From: Sphingobium sp.
Lineage (GTDB): Bacteria; Pseudomonadota; Alphaproteobacteria; Sphingomonadales; Sphingomonadaceae
Assembly (NCBI GenBank): GCA_017744605.1
Contig: JAGIAZ010000009.1
Span: forward strand, 33,436 to 97,435
DNA length: 64,000 bases
Direction: 5' to 3'
The position numbers and the translations under genes were made by a program. Under the pieces are notes generated by a model. That model did not search any database and was not told the origin of the DNA. It saw only the letters and a program-made list of their open reading frames with translations. Shown piece by piece: positions 55,655-64,000 of this stretch. Numbering within the stretch: the first letter of the stretch is position 1; each line of letters starts with the position of its first letter.

Positions 55655-56185
55655 TCAGAACGGGATTTCGTCGTCGTCCAGATTGTCGTCGAACGCGCGG
55701 CTGCCGCCGCCGGACCGTCCCGAACCGGCCGAGGCGCCACCCGACGAACGGCCGCCATAGCCGCCGCTATTGTTCTCGCCGCCGCCTGAGCCCCAGCCTT
55801 CGCTGCGCCGGCCGCCACCGCCGCCTTCACCGCCGGCGCCGTCGAGCATGGTCATGACGGCGCCCGGGCCGGAGAGCACGACCTCGGTCGTATACTTGTC
55901 CTGGCCATTCTGGTCCTGCCATTTGCGGGTGCGCAGCGAGCCTTCGATATAGACCTTCTTGCCCTTGCGCAGATAGCGCTCGACCACGCCGACCAGGCCG
56001 TCGCCGTTGATGACGACATTGTGCCACTCGGTGCGCTCGCGGCGCTCGCCGGAGGCGCGGTCGGTCCAGGTCTCGCTGGTCGCGATGCGGATGTTGGCGA
56101 TGCGTCCGCCGTTCTGGAACGACTTGATCTCGGGATCCGCGCCGAGATTGCCGACGAGAATGACCTTGTTGACGCTGCCGGACAT
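55655..56185 (-). CDS. ssb: Single-stranded DNA-binding protein
   Basis: Binds and protects single-stranded DNA in replication, repair and recombination. The 176-residue protein has the OB fold at the N-terminus ([28 protein letters not shown] near residue 52, [19 protein letters not shown] near 74). A glycine/serine-rich flexible linker (118-165) leads to the acidic tail DDDEIPF that recruits partner proteins. Length and tail are normal. It is probably monocistronic, with the 55606 hairpin just downstream. Confidence 0.96.
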   Translation of the reverse strand: MSGSVNKVILVGNLGADPEIKSFQNGGRIANIRIATSETWTDRASGERRERTEWHNVVINGDGLVGVVERYLRKGKKVYIEGSLRTRKWQDQNGQDKYTTEVVLSGPGAVMTMLDGAGGEGGGGGRRSEGWGSGGGENNSGGYGGRSSGGASAGSGRSGGGSRAFDDNLDDDEIPF

Positions 56186-56282
56186 GGGACTCTCCGAAAA
56201 TGATCTGAAGCTGGAATGAGCCCCCGCTTATAGGGCAGCGGGGCCGCGCCGCAACCGCGTTTCGGTTGGATTTGCGCCTGGG

Positions 56283-58145
56283 CTAGAGCCCCGCCGCCAC
56301 CGCCGTCCAGTAGGTGATCCCGGCCGCGGCATAGGCCAGCGTGAACAGATAGCCCACCATGAACAACGGCCAGCGCCAGCCATTGGTTTCGCGTCTCGTC
56401 ACGGCGATGGTGGAGATGCATTGCGGCGCGAAGACGAACCAGGCGAGGAATGCCAGGGCGGTCGCCAGCGACCATTTGCCCTGCAGCCGCTCGCCCAGCG
56501 ACTTGGCGGTCGCATCCTCGTCATCGCCATTGTCGATCGAATTGGCCGTGGCAAGCGCGGAGACCGCCACCTCGCGCGCGGCCATTGCAGGGATGAGGGC
56601 CAGCGCAATGTCATGATTGAAGCCGATCGGCCGGAGCACCGGCTCCAGCACCGATGCGATGCGCCCGCCCGCACTGTAATCGACCGGGCGCATGTCGCTC
56701 CCCGCCGGCGGCTTGGGAAAAGAGAGCAGCAGCCACAGGATCACGGTGGTCACGAAGATGATGGTGCCGGCGCGCTTCAGGAAGATCATCGCGCGCTGCC
56801 ACAAGCCGAGCGCCACGTCGCGCAGCAGCGGCATCTGATATTTGGGCAGTTCCATGAGGAAGCTGCCATTGCCGCCCCTGGTGACGCTGCGCCGCAAGAT
56901 GATGGCTGCAAACAGCGCGCCGATTATGCCCGAGACATAGAGGCCGAACAGCACGAGGCCCTGCAGGCCGATGCCCGGGCCGACGGTCCGGTCGGGGATG
57001 AAGGCCGCGATGATCAGCGCATAGACCGGCAGGCGCGCCGAACAGGTCATCAGCGGCGCGATCAGGATGGTGGTGAGCCGGTCCTTGGGGTCGGAAATGG
57101 TCCGCGTCGCCATGATGCCCGGCACGGCGCAGGCGAAGCTCGACAGGAGCGGAATGAAGGCGCGCCCCGAAAGCCCCACCTTGGCCATCAGCCCGTCCAT
57201 CAGGAAGGCGGCGCGGGTCATATAGCCGGTCGCCTCGAGCATCAGGATGAAGAGGAACAGGATGAGGATCTGGGGCAGGAAGACGATGACCGATCCGACG
57301 CCCGCGATGATGCCGTCCACGATCAGGCTGCGCAGCAGGCCGTCCGGAAGCACCGCGCGGACAAAGCCTTCGAGCGCCGCAAAGGCGCCCTCGATCAGCG
57401 CGACGGGCAGTGCCGACCAGGAGAAGACCGCCTGGAACATGACGAACAGCAGCGCCAGCAGGATGATCGGCCCCGAGACGGGATGCAGCACGATCCGGTC
57501 GACCGTCGCGGTCAGGCGGCGCGTCGGCGTTTCCGAGACGATGGCGCGCCGGGCGATGCGCTGCGCCTCGCGGCGGAGCGAACGCTCGTCCTGCGTCGCA
57601 TTCTCGATGTGCACCGCGCGGGTCGAGGCATGGGCCGGCAGGATCGTCTCGATGGCATCCTTGAGATGATCGAGGCCGCGTCGGCGCACGGCGACGGTGG
57701 GGATGACCGGCACGCCGAGATCTTCCTGCAGCCGCTTCGCGTCCAGTTCCAGCCCGTCGCGCGTGGCGAGGTCGACCATGTTGAGCGCCACAATGGCGGG
57801 GGTGCCGAGCGCCAGCAATTCCAGCGTGAAGCGCAGATGATTGTCGAGATTGGCGGCATCGACGACGATGACCAGCAGATCGGGCCGCTTCTCGCCATCC
57901 TGATAGCCGAAGATCACATTGCGCGTGACTTCCTCGTCCGGGCTCTTGGCGTCGAGGCTATAAGTGCCGGGCAGGTCGACCACGTCGGCCGAGCGGCCAT
58001 CTTCCAGCGCGAGCCGGCCGACCTTCCGCTCGACGGTGACGCCGGGATAGTTGCCGACCTTCTGGCGCGCGCCGGTCAGCGCGTTGAACAGCGCGCTTTT
58101 GCCGGCATTGGGATTGCCGACCATCGCAATGGTGAGCGCGCTCAT
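56283..58145 (-). CDS. feoB: Ferrous iron transporter FeoB
   Basis: Imports Fe2+ across the inner membrane. The 620-residue protein has the N-terminal G domain with G1 VGNPNAGKSALFNALTG at residues 9-25, NYPGVTVERK (switch I) near 37, DLPGTYSL near 60 and a G4-like LNMVD near 120. The GDI domain and the polytopic membrane part (about 230-620) with the Gate motifs follow (LLSSFACAVPGIMATR near 350, AAREVAVSAL near 525). It is shorter than the E. coli form (773) but normal for alphaproteobacteria. ATG at 58145 overlaps the feoA stop. Confidence 0.95.
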   Translation of the reverse strand: MSALTIAMVGNPNAGKSALFNALTGARQKVGNYPGVTVERKVGRLALEDGRSADVVDLPGTYSLDAKSPDEEVTRNVIFGYQDGEKRPDLLVIVVDAANLDNHLRFTLELLALGTPAIVALNMVDLATRDGLELDAKRLQEDLGVPVIPTVAVRRRGLDHLKDAIETILPAHASTRAVHIENATQDERSLRREAQRIARRAIVSETPTRRLTATVDRIVLHPVSGPIILLALLFVMFQAVFSWSALPVALIEGAFAALEGFVRAVLPDGLLRSLIVDGIIAGVGSVIVFLPQILILFLFILMLEATGYMTRAAFLMDGLMAKVGLSGRAFIPLLSSFACAVPGIMATRTISDPKDRLTTILIAPLMTCSARLPVYALIIAAFIPDRTVGPGIGLQGLVLFGLYVSGIIGALFAAIILRRSVTRGGNGSFLMELPKYQMPLLRDVALGLWQRAMIFLKRAGTIIFVTTVILWLLLSFPKPPAGSDMRPVDYSAGGRIASVLEPVLRPIGFNHDIALALIPAMAAREVAVSALATANSIDNGDDEDATAKSLGERLQGKWSLATALAFLAWFVFAPQCISTIAVTRRETNGWRWPLFMVGYLFTLAYAAAGITYWTAVAAGL

Positions 58146-58414
58146 GCTTCCGCGTCCGGTCCGTTCCTGGGCGCCGGGCCGGTTCGCACGGCGATGGCGG
58201 CGGCATGGCTCGCCCGCATCGCCACGGTCATGCGGCCGACGCGGCAGGCATAGGCGCCCCGGCCGGTAAAGCCCGCGCGATGCAGCAGCTCGATCGACGC
58301 GCCTTCGCACAGCCCCAATTCGCGCAGACGGCTGCCGTCGGCATCGGTCATGGCAGACCAGTCGATGCTGTCGACATAGGCCGCGCGGTTCCGGTCGAGA
58401 GAAGTGAGGCGCAA
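58142..58414 (-). CDS. feoA: FeoA small cytoplasmic protein
   Basis: A 90-residue SH3-like protein that assists FeoB. LRELGLCEGASIELLHRAG near residue 31 and RVGRMTVAMRASHAAAIAV near 58 are the family beta-barrel motifs. The start is a TTG at 58414 with a weak ribosome binding site; no better codon is near, since the first residues LTSLDRNRAAYVDSID are needed for the fold. Coupled to feoB. A Fur-like AT-rich palindrome lies 32-46 bases upstream of the start codon. Confidence 0.85.
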   Translation of the reverse strand: MRLTSLDRNRAAYVDSIDWSAMTDADGSRLRELGLCEGASIELLHRAGFTGRGAYACRVGRMTVAMRASHAAAIAVRTGPAPRNGPDAEA

Positions 58415-58445
58415 GGAAACGGGCTTTCAGCTGGAACGCTGCGAG

Positions 58446-58460
58446 TGATTATCAATAACG
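58446..58460. promoter_or_regulatory. Candidate Fur-like operator upstream of feoAB
   Basis: The AT-rich TGATTATCAATAACG stands out in GC-rich surroundings, and its TGATTATCA is a 9-bp palindrome with a single central base. It resembles half of a Fur box (TGATAATNATTATCA), upstream of an iron transporter. One-off similarity only. Confidence 0.35.
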
Positions 58461-58496
58461 CTCGAAGGGAGCAAGCGTCGCGCTGAAGATTCGCGA

Positions 58497-59180
58497 TTAA
58501 CGCTGGCCGGCGCGGTAGCGCAGCCGTCCGAGGAAGCGGGCCGGCGAGAAATGCATGTCGCTTTGCTCGCGCAGTTTCGCCTTCGCCTTTTCGAAGCGCA
58601 TGATGTCCTCGATGCGCCGCGCGAGGAAGTCCCGTGTCTCCGCGAAGTCCTCGCTCTCGTCGTTGACGAAGGTCAGCAGGGTCGCGGCATAGACCGTGCC
58701 GAGCGTCGCGCGCTTGGTATAATGATTATAGTCTGCCGCCGTGTCGCCGGCCGCGCGCCACATGACATTGGCCGCATGCCAGCCCAGCCGCGCGGCCTTG
58801 CTCACATATTGCGGCATGGCCAGGATCGCCTGCGCCCGGCGCAGCGCTTCGCGATGCGGCGCCAGCAGAGTGAGTCGCGCCTCGACCAGGGCCGTGATCC
58901 GCGCGCGAATCTTCATCGCCGCCAGCGCCTCCGCGCCGAGCCTGTCGGACATCGCGGCGTCGACGCTGGCGAACCAGGCCGAGATCATGCTCACCGGCCC
59001 GCCCTTGAATGCGAGCGCGGCGATGTCACGGTCCACGCCTGCCTGATCCGCGGCCATGTCCACGGCCTTGGCCGTCCAGCCGTCGAAGCCGGCATTGGCC
59101 GCGACCAGCGGCGCGAGCCGCAGGCGCAGATCGTCGAGCGTCTCGTCGTCGCGCAGGCCGGTGGCGGTGGATGGCGTCAT
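58497..59180 (-). CDS. COQ9 family protein (ubiquinone biosynthesis)
   Basis: A 227-residue protein with a helical COQ9 domain: LRLRLAPLVAANAGFDGWT near residue 20, MISAWFASVDAAMSDRL near 65 and the C-terminal DYNHYTKRATLGTVYAATLL near 150, which is the conserved COQ9 signature. In eukaryotes COQ9 presents substrate to COQ7 in ubiquinone synthesis. The protein is soluble, with no signal. It lies upstream of feoAB on the same strand and is divergent from the OYE gene. Confidence 0.9.
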   Translation of the reverse strand: MTPSTATGLRDDETLDDLRLRLAPLVAANAGFDGWTAKAVDMAADQAGVDRDIAALAFKGGPVSMISAWFASVDAAMSDRLGAEALAAMKIRARITALVEARLTLLAPHREALRRAQAILAMPQYVSKAARLGWHAANVMWRAAGDTAADYNHYTKRATLGTVYAATLLTFVNDESEDFAETRDFLARRIEDIMRFEKAKAKLREQSDMHFSPARFLGRLRYRAGQR

Positions 59181-59313
59181 GCGGCATCCCTAGCGTTTCA
59201 AGCCGGAGCGAGCGACAAGTTTTCTTTGTCGCACTGCAACAGAAGGTCCATTGAAGCCAGCTCGGGTGCGCCTAACTTCGTTGCCAATCGAAACCCTTCA
59301 GGGAGATTCTTTC

Positions 59314-60399
59314 GTGGCCCTTTTCGAACCTTTGACCGCCGGCGCGCTCAACCTGCCCAATCGCATCGTCATGTCGCCACTGACGCGTGCCCGCGCGACC
59401 CGCGAGCATGTCCCCACGCCGCGCATGGCGACCTATTATGCCCAGCGCGCCGGCGCCGGCCTCATCATTTCCGAGGCCTCGCCGATCAGCAGACAGGGCG
59501 CCGGCTGGCCCTATTCGCCCGGTTTCTGGAGCGATGAGCAGGTCGCGGCATGGCAGCCGGTGACACAGGCCGTGCACGAGGCCGGCGGCCGCATCGTCGC
59601 CCAGCTCTGGCATATGGGCCGCCTCGTCCATCCCTCGCTCTCGGGCGGGCAGCCGGTGTCGGCCAGTGCCATCGCCGCGCCCGGCCAGGCGCACACCTAT
59701 GAGGGCAAGCAGCCTCATGCCGAGCCCCGAGAACTCCGCCTCGACGAAATCCCCGGCCTCATCGCCGACTATGTCCATGCCGCCAGGAACGCGATCCGCG
59801 CCGGCTTCGACGGGATCCAGATCCATGCCGCCAATGGCTATCTCATCGACCAGTTCCTGCGCGACGGCACCAACAAGCGCACCGACGCCTATGGCGGTTC
59901 GATCGAGAACCGGGCCCGCCTGCTCATCGAGGTCACGCGGGCGATTGCCGGCGCCATCGGTCCCGAGCGGACCTCCGTGCGCGTCTCGCCCAATGGCGAC
60001 ACGCAGGGCGTCATCGATTCGAACCCCGAGCCGCTGTTCAGCCATGTCGCGCGCGAGCTCGACAAGATCGGCATCGCGTTCCTCGAAGTGCGCGACGTGG
60101 CGCCCTACAGCACCTTCGGCAGCACCGGGCAGCCCATCGTCTCGCCGGCCATCCGCGCCAATTTCGGCGGCGTGCTGATCCTCAACGGCGATTATGATGT
60201 CGCGCGGGCGCAGGACGCGCTGGCCGATGGACGCGCCGATGCCATCGCTTTCGGCCGGCCGTTCATCGCCAATCCGGACCTGCCCGCGCGCATCGCGGCA
60301 GGCGCTCCGCTCGCCGAGAGCGACATCGCGACCTGGTACAGCCAGGGCGATGAGGGCTATATCGACTATCCGGCGCTGGACGCCGCGAAAGCCGCCTGA
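59314..60399 (+). CDS. Alkene reductase, Old Yellow Enzyme family
   Basis: A 361-residue FMN-dependent oxidoreductase (NemA/XenA-like) that reduces activated alkenes with NAD(P)H. GTG at 59314 gives (M)ALFEPLTAGALNLPNRIVM, with GGGAG eight bases upstream. The barrel motifs are QLWHMGRLVHPSLSGG near residue 99 and IQIHAANGYLIDQFLRDGTN near 180. The latter has the His/Asn pair of the active site, followed by DAYGGSIENRARLLIEV. GFGRPFIANPDLP-like AFGRPFIANP closes the phosphate site. Substrate unknown; the gene is convergent with a DMT transporter. Confidence 0.92.
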   Translation: MALFEPLTAGALNLPNRIVMSPLTRARATREHVPTPRMATYYAQRAGAGLIISEASPISRQGAGWPYSPGFWSDEQVAAWQPVTQAVHEAGGRIVAQLWHMGRLVHPSLSGGQPVSASAIAAPGQAHTYEGKQPHAEPRELRLDEIPGLIADYVHAARNAIRAGFDGIQIHAANGYLIDQFLRDGTNKRTDAYGGSIENRARLLIEVTRAIAGAIGPERTSVRVSPNGDTQGVIDSNPEPLFSHVARELDKIGIAFLEVRDVAPYSTFGSTGQPIVSPAIRANFGGVLILNGDYDVARAQDALADGRADAIAFGRPFIANPDLPARIAAGAPLAESDIATWYSQGDEGYIDYPALDAAKAA

Positions 60400-61314
60400 T
60401 CAGCCCGCCGCCTCCGGCCCGGTCATCGGCACTTTGTCCGGCTTGCGGTTGCCGCGGGCTGCCCACAAGCAGCCCGCGACGATGAGCAGGGCGCCGGCGA
60501 GCGTCGAAAGCAGCACCGGTTCGCGAAAGGCGAGCCACCCGAACAGCGATGCCCAGATGAAGGCGGTATATTCGACCGAGACGAGATGCTGCGCCTGCGC
60601 GCGAGCATAGGCCCAGGCGAGCAACAGGATCGAGAGTGACGATGAGCAGGCCGCCGCGATGATCAGCGGCGCATGGGCCATGTCCGGTATCGCCGCGAAC
60701 CAGGGCGCGCCCATGCCATAAAGGGCGAGCGCGACCAGGTTGAAGAAGAAGGTGACTTCCATCGGCCCGGCTGCCTGCGACTGGCGGCGCGCCAGGACGA
60801 GGTTGACCGCATAGAAGAGCGCGGCAGCCAGGATGGCCACGGCGCCTTCGAGCGCGTGCGGGCCGCTGTCCTGCCGGGCCCGCCCGGCGAGCACGACCAG
60901 CATGCCGGCAAAGGCGATCAGCGCGCCGCCGACGGCGCTGCGCCCGATCCGCTCCTTGAGAAACACCGAGGCGAGGCCCAGCGCGATGAGCGGTGCGATG
61001 AAGGATAAGGCGATGCCCTGCGCAAGCGGCGTGTACACCAGGCCCCAGAAGAACAGCAGGATCGATATGGCGGCGGTGAGGCTGCGCCAGAGGTGCAGCC
61101 AGAGCGCCTGCCGGCCCGGCATCCTGCCCCCGGTCAGGAGGAACAGCGGACAGGTGATCAGCACGCCCGCAATGGTCCGCCAGAGCATGGCATTATAAGC
61201 GCCGATCGCAATCGAAAGCCCCTTCATGACCATGTCCATGAACGAGAAGATCGCAATGGCGAGGCAGGCGACGGCGAACGGCGCGAACCGGTGCTGGAGT
61301 GAGCGCGCGAACAT
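60400..61314 (-). CDS. DMT superfamily (EamA-type) transporter
   Basis: A 304-residue membrane protein with about ten helices in two EamA repeats: FAVACLAIAIFSFMDMVMKG near residue 13, WRTIAGVLITCPLFLLTGG near 45, GLVYTPLAQGIALSFIAPLI near 91 and the second-half EYTAFIWASLFGWLAFREP. The first residues (MFARSLQHRF) are cytoplasmic. Export of a metabolite or nucleobase is the family norm; the substrate is not shown. It is convergent with the OYE gene with no gap. Confidence 0.83.
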   Translation of the reverse strand: MFARSLQHRFAPFAVACLAIAIFSFMDMVMKGLSIAIGAYNAMLWRTIAGVLITCPLFLLTGGRMPGRQALWLHLWRSLTAAISILLFFWGLVYTPLAQGIALSFIAPLIALGLASVFLKERIGRSAVGGALIAFAGMLVVLAGRARQDSGPHALEGAVAILAAALFYAVNLVLARRQSQAAGPMEVTFFFNLVALALYGMGAPWFAAIPDMAHAPLIIAAACSSSLSILLLAWAYARAQAQHLVSVEYTAFIWASLFGWLAFREPVLLSTLAGALLIVAGCLWAARGNRKPDKVPMTGPEAAG

Positions 61315-61353
61315 GGGGGCGCTATAGGATTAGCGGCACCGTCTTGAAAAGCC

Positions 61354-61377
61354 GTTCCCCGGCCTTCGCCCGGGAAC
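61354..61377 (-). terminator. Probable terminator of the histidine kinase operon
   Basis: On the minus strand GTTCCCGGGC and GCCGGGGAAC pair at 9 of 10 positions with a GAAG loop, followed by GGCTTTTC. It lies 20 bases past the kinase stop. Confidence 0.6.
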
Positions 61378-61396
61378 ACTCAATCGGCGATGGATC

Positions 61397-62794
61397 TCAA
61401 GTCGCGGCCGCCAGCGGCAGCGTCACCACCGCTTCCAAGCCGCCGCCCGCACGCGGGCCCAAGGCGATCTCGCCGCCATGATCGCGGGCGATGGCGCGCG
61501 CAATGGCCAGGCCGAGGCCCACGCCGCCGGTCTCGCGGTTGCGCGAGCGTTCCTTGCGGGCGAACGGCGCGAACATGCCCTCCACTTCGTCGGCGGGCAG
61601 GCCTGGGCCGCGATCGGCGACGGTAATGCGCGCCTGCCCATCCCTTTCCTCGAGCGCGATATTGGCCTCGCTGCCATAAGCGATGGCGTTGTCCACGAGG
61701 TTCTGGATCATGCGCCCGAGGGCAATCCGATCGCCACGGACATTGAACGGCCCATGCGGCGCGGCGCCCCACCAGCTCACCGGCCGGTCGACAAGCTTTT
61801 CACTGGCGACGATTTCCTCGAGCAGGCCGCCGAGATCGACGGATTCCGCCTGCCCGTCCTGCGAACCGCCGCGCACATAGCTAAGCGTCGCGGTGATCAT
61901 GGCCTTCATCTGTTCGATGTCGTGCTGGATCGGCTCGCGCAGGGAATCGGGCGCACTCTCGATGCGGAAGGCGATGCGCGAGAGCGGCGTGCGCAGATCG
62001 TGGGCAATGGCGGCCACCATGGCCTCGCGTTCGCGCATCTGTTCCGCGATGCGGCCCTGCATGCCGTTCACGGCGCGCGCGGCGACGCGCAGTTCGCTGG
62101 GCCCGTCCTCGCGCACCAGCGGCGCCGATGAATCGCGGCCGACGCGGTCGGCGGCATCGGCGAAGGAGTGGATCGGCTTCACCAGCTGACGCGCGAACAA
62201 CCAGGCAAGCGGCAGCAAGGCGAGCAATGCGATGACGAAATAGGCGACCATGCGCTGCTGCCACGCGGCGATGAGCGGGCGGTCGGGCGTGTGTATGACG
62301 CGCCAATCATTGCCGATCTTGGCGGCGGCAATCGTGCGTGCATAGAAAAAGGGCTCGCCGAGCCGCCGCACGATCCCAGCGTTCCGGCCGTCGCGACCAT
62401 GATCCGGGCTGCGGCTCCGATCGGGCCGGTAGCCTCGATCGGGCCGATAATAGATGCGGACATTTTCGGGGCGGTAATAGATCCGGACATTCTGGGGATC
62501 GAGGTCGAGGCGCTGGGCGAGTTCTCCTGTAAGGCCGGTGTCCGAAACGAGCCCATTTTCCGGTTGAGGGGCATCTGCCTGGTGAATGACCTGCAGCGCA
62601 GGCACGTCCTTGGGCGGGACTCTGTTTTCGTTCTGCAGCCGCTCCGCGATACGCGCCAGCGCCACGCCTTCCTGGCGTGGAGGCGGCAACAGGTAGAAGC
62701 TCGCGAGACCGACGCCTTGCGCGACGATCAGCGCGCCGACGAGCAGCAGGAACGTCTGTGAGAGGATGGACCGGCCGGCGCGGTTGAACATCAT
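61397..62794 (-). CDS. HAMP-containing sensor histidine kinase
   Basis: A 465-residue inner-membrane kinase. TM1 is SQTFLLLVGALIVAQGVGL near residue 12. A periplasmic sensor region (about 33-185) contains an Arg/Tyr/Pro-rich tandem repeat (NVRIYYRPE, NVRIYYRPD), then TM2 (MVAYFVIALLALLPLAWLF near 180). HAMP follows, then the H-box AIAHDLRTPLSRIAFRIE near 263, N-box QNLVDNAIAYG near 370, G1 DRGPGLP and G2 GGVGLGLAIARAIARDHGG. It resembles EnvZ/PhoQ-type kinases. It is coupled (ATGA) to the response regulator. Signal unknown. Confidence 0.92.
   Translation of the reverse strand: MMFNRAGRSILSQTFLLLVGALIVAQGVGLASFYLLPPPRQEGVALARIAERLQNENRVPPKDVPALQVIHQADAPQPENGLVSDTGLTGELAQRLDLDPQNVRIYYRPENVRIYYRPDRGYRPDRSRSPDHGRDGRNAGIVRRLGEPFFYARTIAAAKIGNDWRVIHTPDRPLIAAWQQRMVAYFVIALLALLPLAWLFARQLVKPIHSFADAADRVGRDSSAPLVREDGPSELRVAARAVNGMQGRIAEQMREREAMVAAIAHDLRTPLSRIAFRIESAPDSLREPIQHDIEQMKAMITATLSYVRGGSQDGQAESVDLGGLLEEIVASEKLVDRPVSWWGAAPHGPFNVRGDRIALGRMIQNLVDNAIAYGSEANIALEERDGQARITVADRGPGLPADEVEGMFAPFARKERSRNRETGGVGLGLAIARAIARDHGGEIALGPRAGGGLEAVVTLPLAAAT
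62438..62491 (-). repeat. Tandem 27-bp duplication inside the kinase sensor domain
   Basis: Two adjacent 27-base units (62465-62491 and 62438-62464) differ at only four positions and encode NVRIYYRPE then NVRIYYRPD. A shortened RGYRPD follows. Confidence 0.85.
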
Positions 62795-63483
62795 TCGGGC
62801 GCCAATGTGAACATGTAGCCCTCGCCGCGCACGGTGCGGATCGGCGCGCGCGGCCCCAGCTTCTTGCGAAGGCGGGAGAGCGTCACGTCGATGGCGCGGT
62901 CGAACATCATCGCGTCCGACCCCTTGGCGAAATCGATGAGCTGGTCGCGGGTCAGCACCTGCTGGGGCCGGTCGACGAAAGCGGTCAGCAGGCGGAATTC
63001 GGTGTCGGTGAGCCCGGCCGTTTCGATGTCGGGCGCCGAGACGCTGCGTTCGACCAGATCGAGCGTCCAGTCGCCGAACTTGCGCACCGGCGATCCCTGG
63101 GCCTCCTGTCCGCGGCGCAGCACGGCGCGGATCCGCGCCAGCAGCTCGCGGGGATTGCAGGGCTTGGGCAGATAGTCGTCGGCGCCGACTTCGAGGCCGA
63201 TGATGCGGTCCGAGTCCGATCCCATGGCCGAGAGCATGATGATCGGAGGTCGCCGGCCCCCGCGCAGGCGGCGCAGGACGGACAGGCCGTCCTCGCCGGG
63301 CATCATCAGGTCGAGCACGATGAGGTCGATCGTCTGCTCGGCGAGCGCCGCGTCCATCTCGGCGGCGTCCGCTGCGCCGCGCGCGTGCAGGCCATGGTTC
63401 GAGAGAAATTCAGTGATGAGGGTCCGGAGTTCCCGGTCATCATCGACGACCAGGATGCTCGGCGTGCCGGTCTCGGCGCTCAT
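62791..63483 (-). CDS. OmpR-family response regulator
   Basis: A 230-residue regulator with a receiver domain (ILVVDDDRELRTLITEFL near residue 10, the phospho-acceptor Asp in LIVLDLMMPGEDGLSVL near 53, and LPKPCNPRELLARI with the KP motif near 106) and a C-terminal winged helix (LTDTEFRLLTAFVDRPQQVL, VTLSRLRKKLGPRAPIRTVRGEGYMF). ATG at 63483 (MSAETGTP) is chosen over an upstream extension. Together with the kinase it is transcribed after, and in the same direction as, a MacB-type permease, so it may control that efflux system (inference). Confidence 0.93.
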   Translation of the reverse strand: MSAETGTPSILVVDDDRELRTLITEFLSNHGLHARGAADAAEMDAALAEQTIDLIVLDLMMPGEDGLSVLRRLRGGRRPPIIMLSAMGSDSDRIIGLEVGADDYLPKPCNPRELLARIRAVLRRGQEAQGSPVRKFGDWTLDLVERSVSAPDIETAGLTDTEFRLLTAFVDRPQQVLTRDQLIDFAKGSDAMMFDRAIDVTLSRLRKKLGPRAPIRTVRGEGYMFTLAPE

Positions 63484-63602
63484 GGCGGCGTCCCTTTCCC
63501 TCTCCGTGCGATTCCCACGCCTGCCGACTGGTAGCGATCCACAGGTCGAAGACCAACCGCTCATCATGCGGGCAGGCGGCCTGAACCAGATTGGGGCTGG
63601 GC

Positions 63603-64000
63603 TCATTCATGGCGGAGGGCCTCTATGGGGTTGAGTGCGGCAGCCCGCTTGGCCGGCACATAGCCGAAGACCACGCCGATCGCGGCTGCGAACGCGAAGG
63701 CCAGCAGGTTGATCTGGATGTCGAAGGTCAGCGGGATGTGCATCGCCGTGGAGATGCCGAAGGTGAGCGTGAAGGCGAAGATGAGTCCGATGACGCCGCC
63801 CAGCGCGGAGAGCGTCACCGCCTCGACGAGGAACTGCATCAGCACCTCGCGCTGGACCGCGCCGATGGCGAGGCGGATGCCGATCTCGCGGGTGCGCTCG
63901 GTCACCGAGACCAGCATGATGTTCATGATGCCGATGCCGCCGACCACGAGGCTGACCGCCGCGACCGCCGCGAGCAGGCCGGTCAGGGTCCGCGTCGCGC
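63603..64000 (-). CDS. MacB-family ABC transporter permease, C-terminal end (cut by window edge)
   Basis: The visible 132 residues read in from the window edge: the last periplasm-to-membrane part and TM helices of an MacB/FtsX-type permease. SLVVGGIGIMNIMLVSVTER, TREIGIRLAIGAVQREVLMQFL and GYVPAKRAAALNPIEALRHE are the classical C-terminal motifs of MacB. The start, the ATPase domain and other parts lie outside. MacB exports macrolides, peptides or heme-like compounds with MacA and an outer-membrane channel. The next gene downstream is the two-component system. Confidence 0.9.
   Translation of the reverse strand, partial: ATRTLTGLLAAVAAVSLVVGGIGIMNIMLVSVTERTREIGIRLAIGAVQREVLMQFLVEAVTLSALGGVIGLIFAFTLTFGISTAMHIPLTFDIQINLLAFAFAAAIGVVFGYVPAKRAAALNPIEALRHE

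Overview
This is a GC-rich chromosomal window from an alphaproteobacterium, most likely of the order Sphingomonadales. The pointers are the order rho - (TerC pair) - mnmE - mnmG - rsmG - parA - parB, a DUF6489-type small protein, a TorF-family porin, a carotenoid hydroxylase, a COQ9/FeoAB cluster and several short palindromic repeats of the sort seen in sphingomonad intergenic DNA. Almost all of it is ordinary core genome: short gaps, frequent 4-base ATGA stop/start overlaps and compact operons. No rRNA, tRNA, CRISPR array, insertion sequence, prophage or integrase was seen. The antisense open frames that shadow most genes are a composition effect and are not annotated.

Layout. 1-8.5 kb (+): C-terminal part of rho, two tandem TerC-family membrane proteins, the tRNA-modification genes mnmE and mnmG, rsmG and the chromosome partition genes parA and parB. 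Three near-perfect parS sites lie in this block, so it is probably origin-proximal. 8.7-12.2 kb (-): a sugar-phosphate isomerase, a methyltransferase and a 575-residue protein of unknown function. 12.4-17.9 kb: threonine aldolase, DMT transporter, an SDR protein and aminopeptidase N. 17.9-21.5 kb (-): a complete MlaE/F/D plus lipoprotein lipid-transport operon, divergent from a HAD phosphatase. 22.3-25.5 kb (-): pgeF, a MidA-type methyltransferase, lgt and crtZ. 25.6-32.3 kb: exported cyclophilin, DUF4349 lipoprotein, porin, a sulfur-metabolism pair (PLP lyase and sseA), queF, a VOC protein and an unknown membrane protein. 32.4-36.1 kb (-): periplasmic protease DegP with the HflK/HflC pair. 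36.3-41.3 kb (+): Mrp ATPase, a Tat-exported molybdopterin oxidoreductase large subunit, ferrochelatase and acetoacetyl-CoA reductase.

41.3-50.9 kb: a membrane-anchored LuxR-type regulator, ribbon-helix-helix protein, adenosine kinase, small lipoprotein, a BKACE-family enzyme, queG, exported msrB, a large GT-C-like membrane protein, a DUF6152 protein and purH. 51.0-55.3 kb: a heparinase II/III-like protein, rpe, rsmB and an SdhAF4 (DUF1674) gene. 55.7-59.2 kb (-): ssb, feoB, feoA and coq9. 59.3-64 kb: an Old Yellow Enzyme, a DMT transporter, a two-component system and the end of a MacB-like permease cut by the window edge.

I did not find a clearly new multi-gene system. The items most worth a second look are the parS cluster embedded in mnmG and rsmG, the BKACE protein that appears to lack one metal-binding histidine, the Tat-exported molybdenum hydroxylase subunit without a visible electron-transfer partner, the signal-less heparinase-like protein in a housekeeping cluster, the 575-residue protein with a degenerate methyltransferase-like core, and two families of intergenic palindromes. 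Start codons were chosen from Shine-Dalgarno spacing, overlaps and family N-termini; alternatives are stated where the choice is weak.
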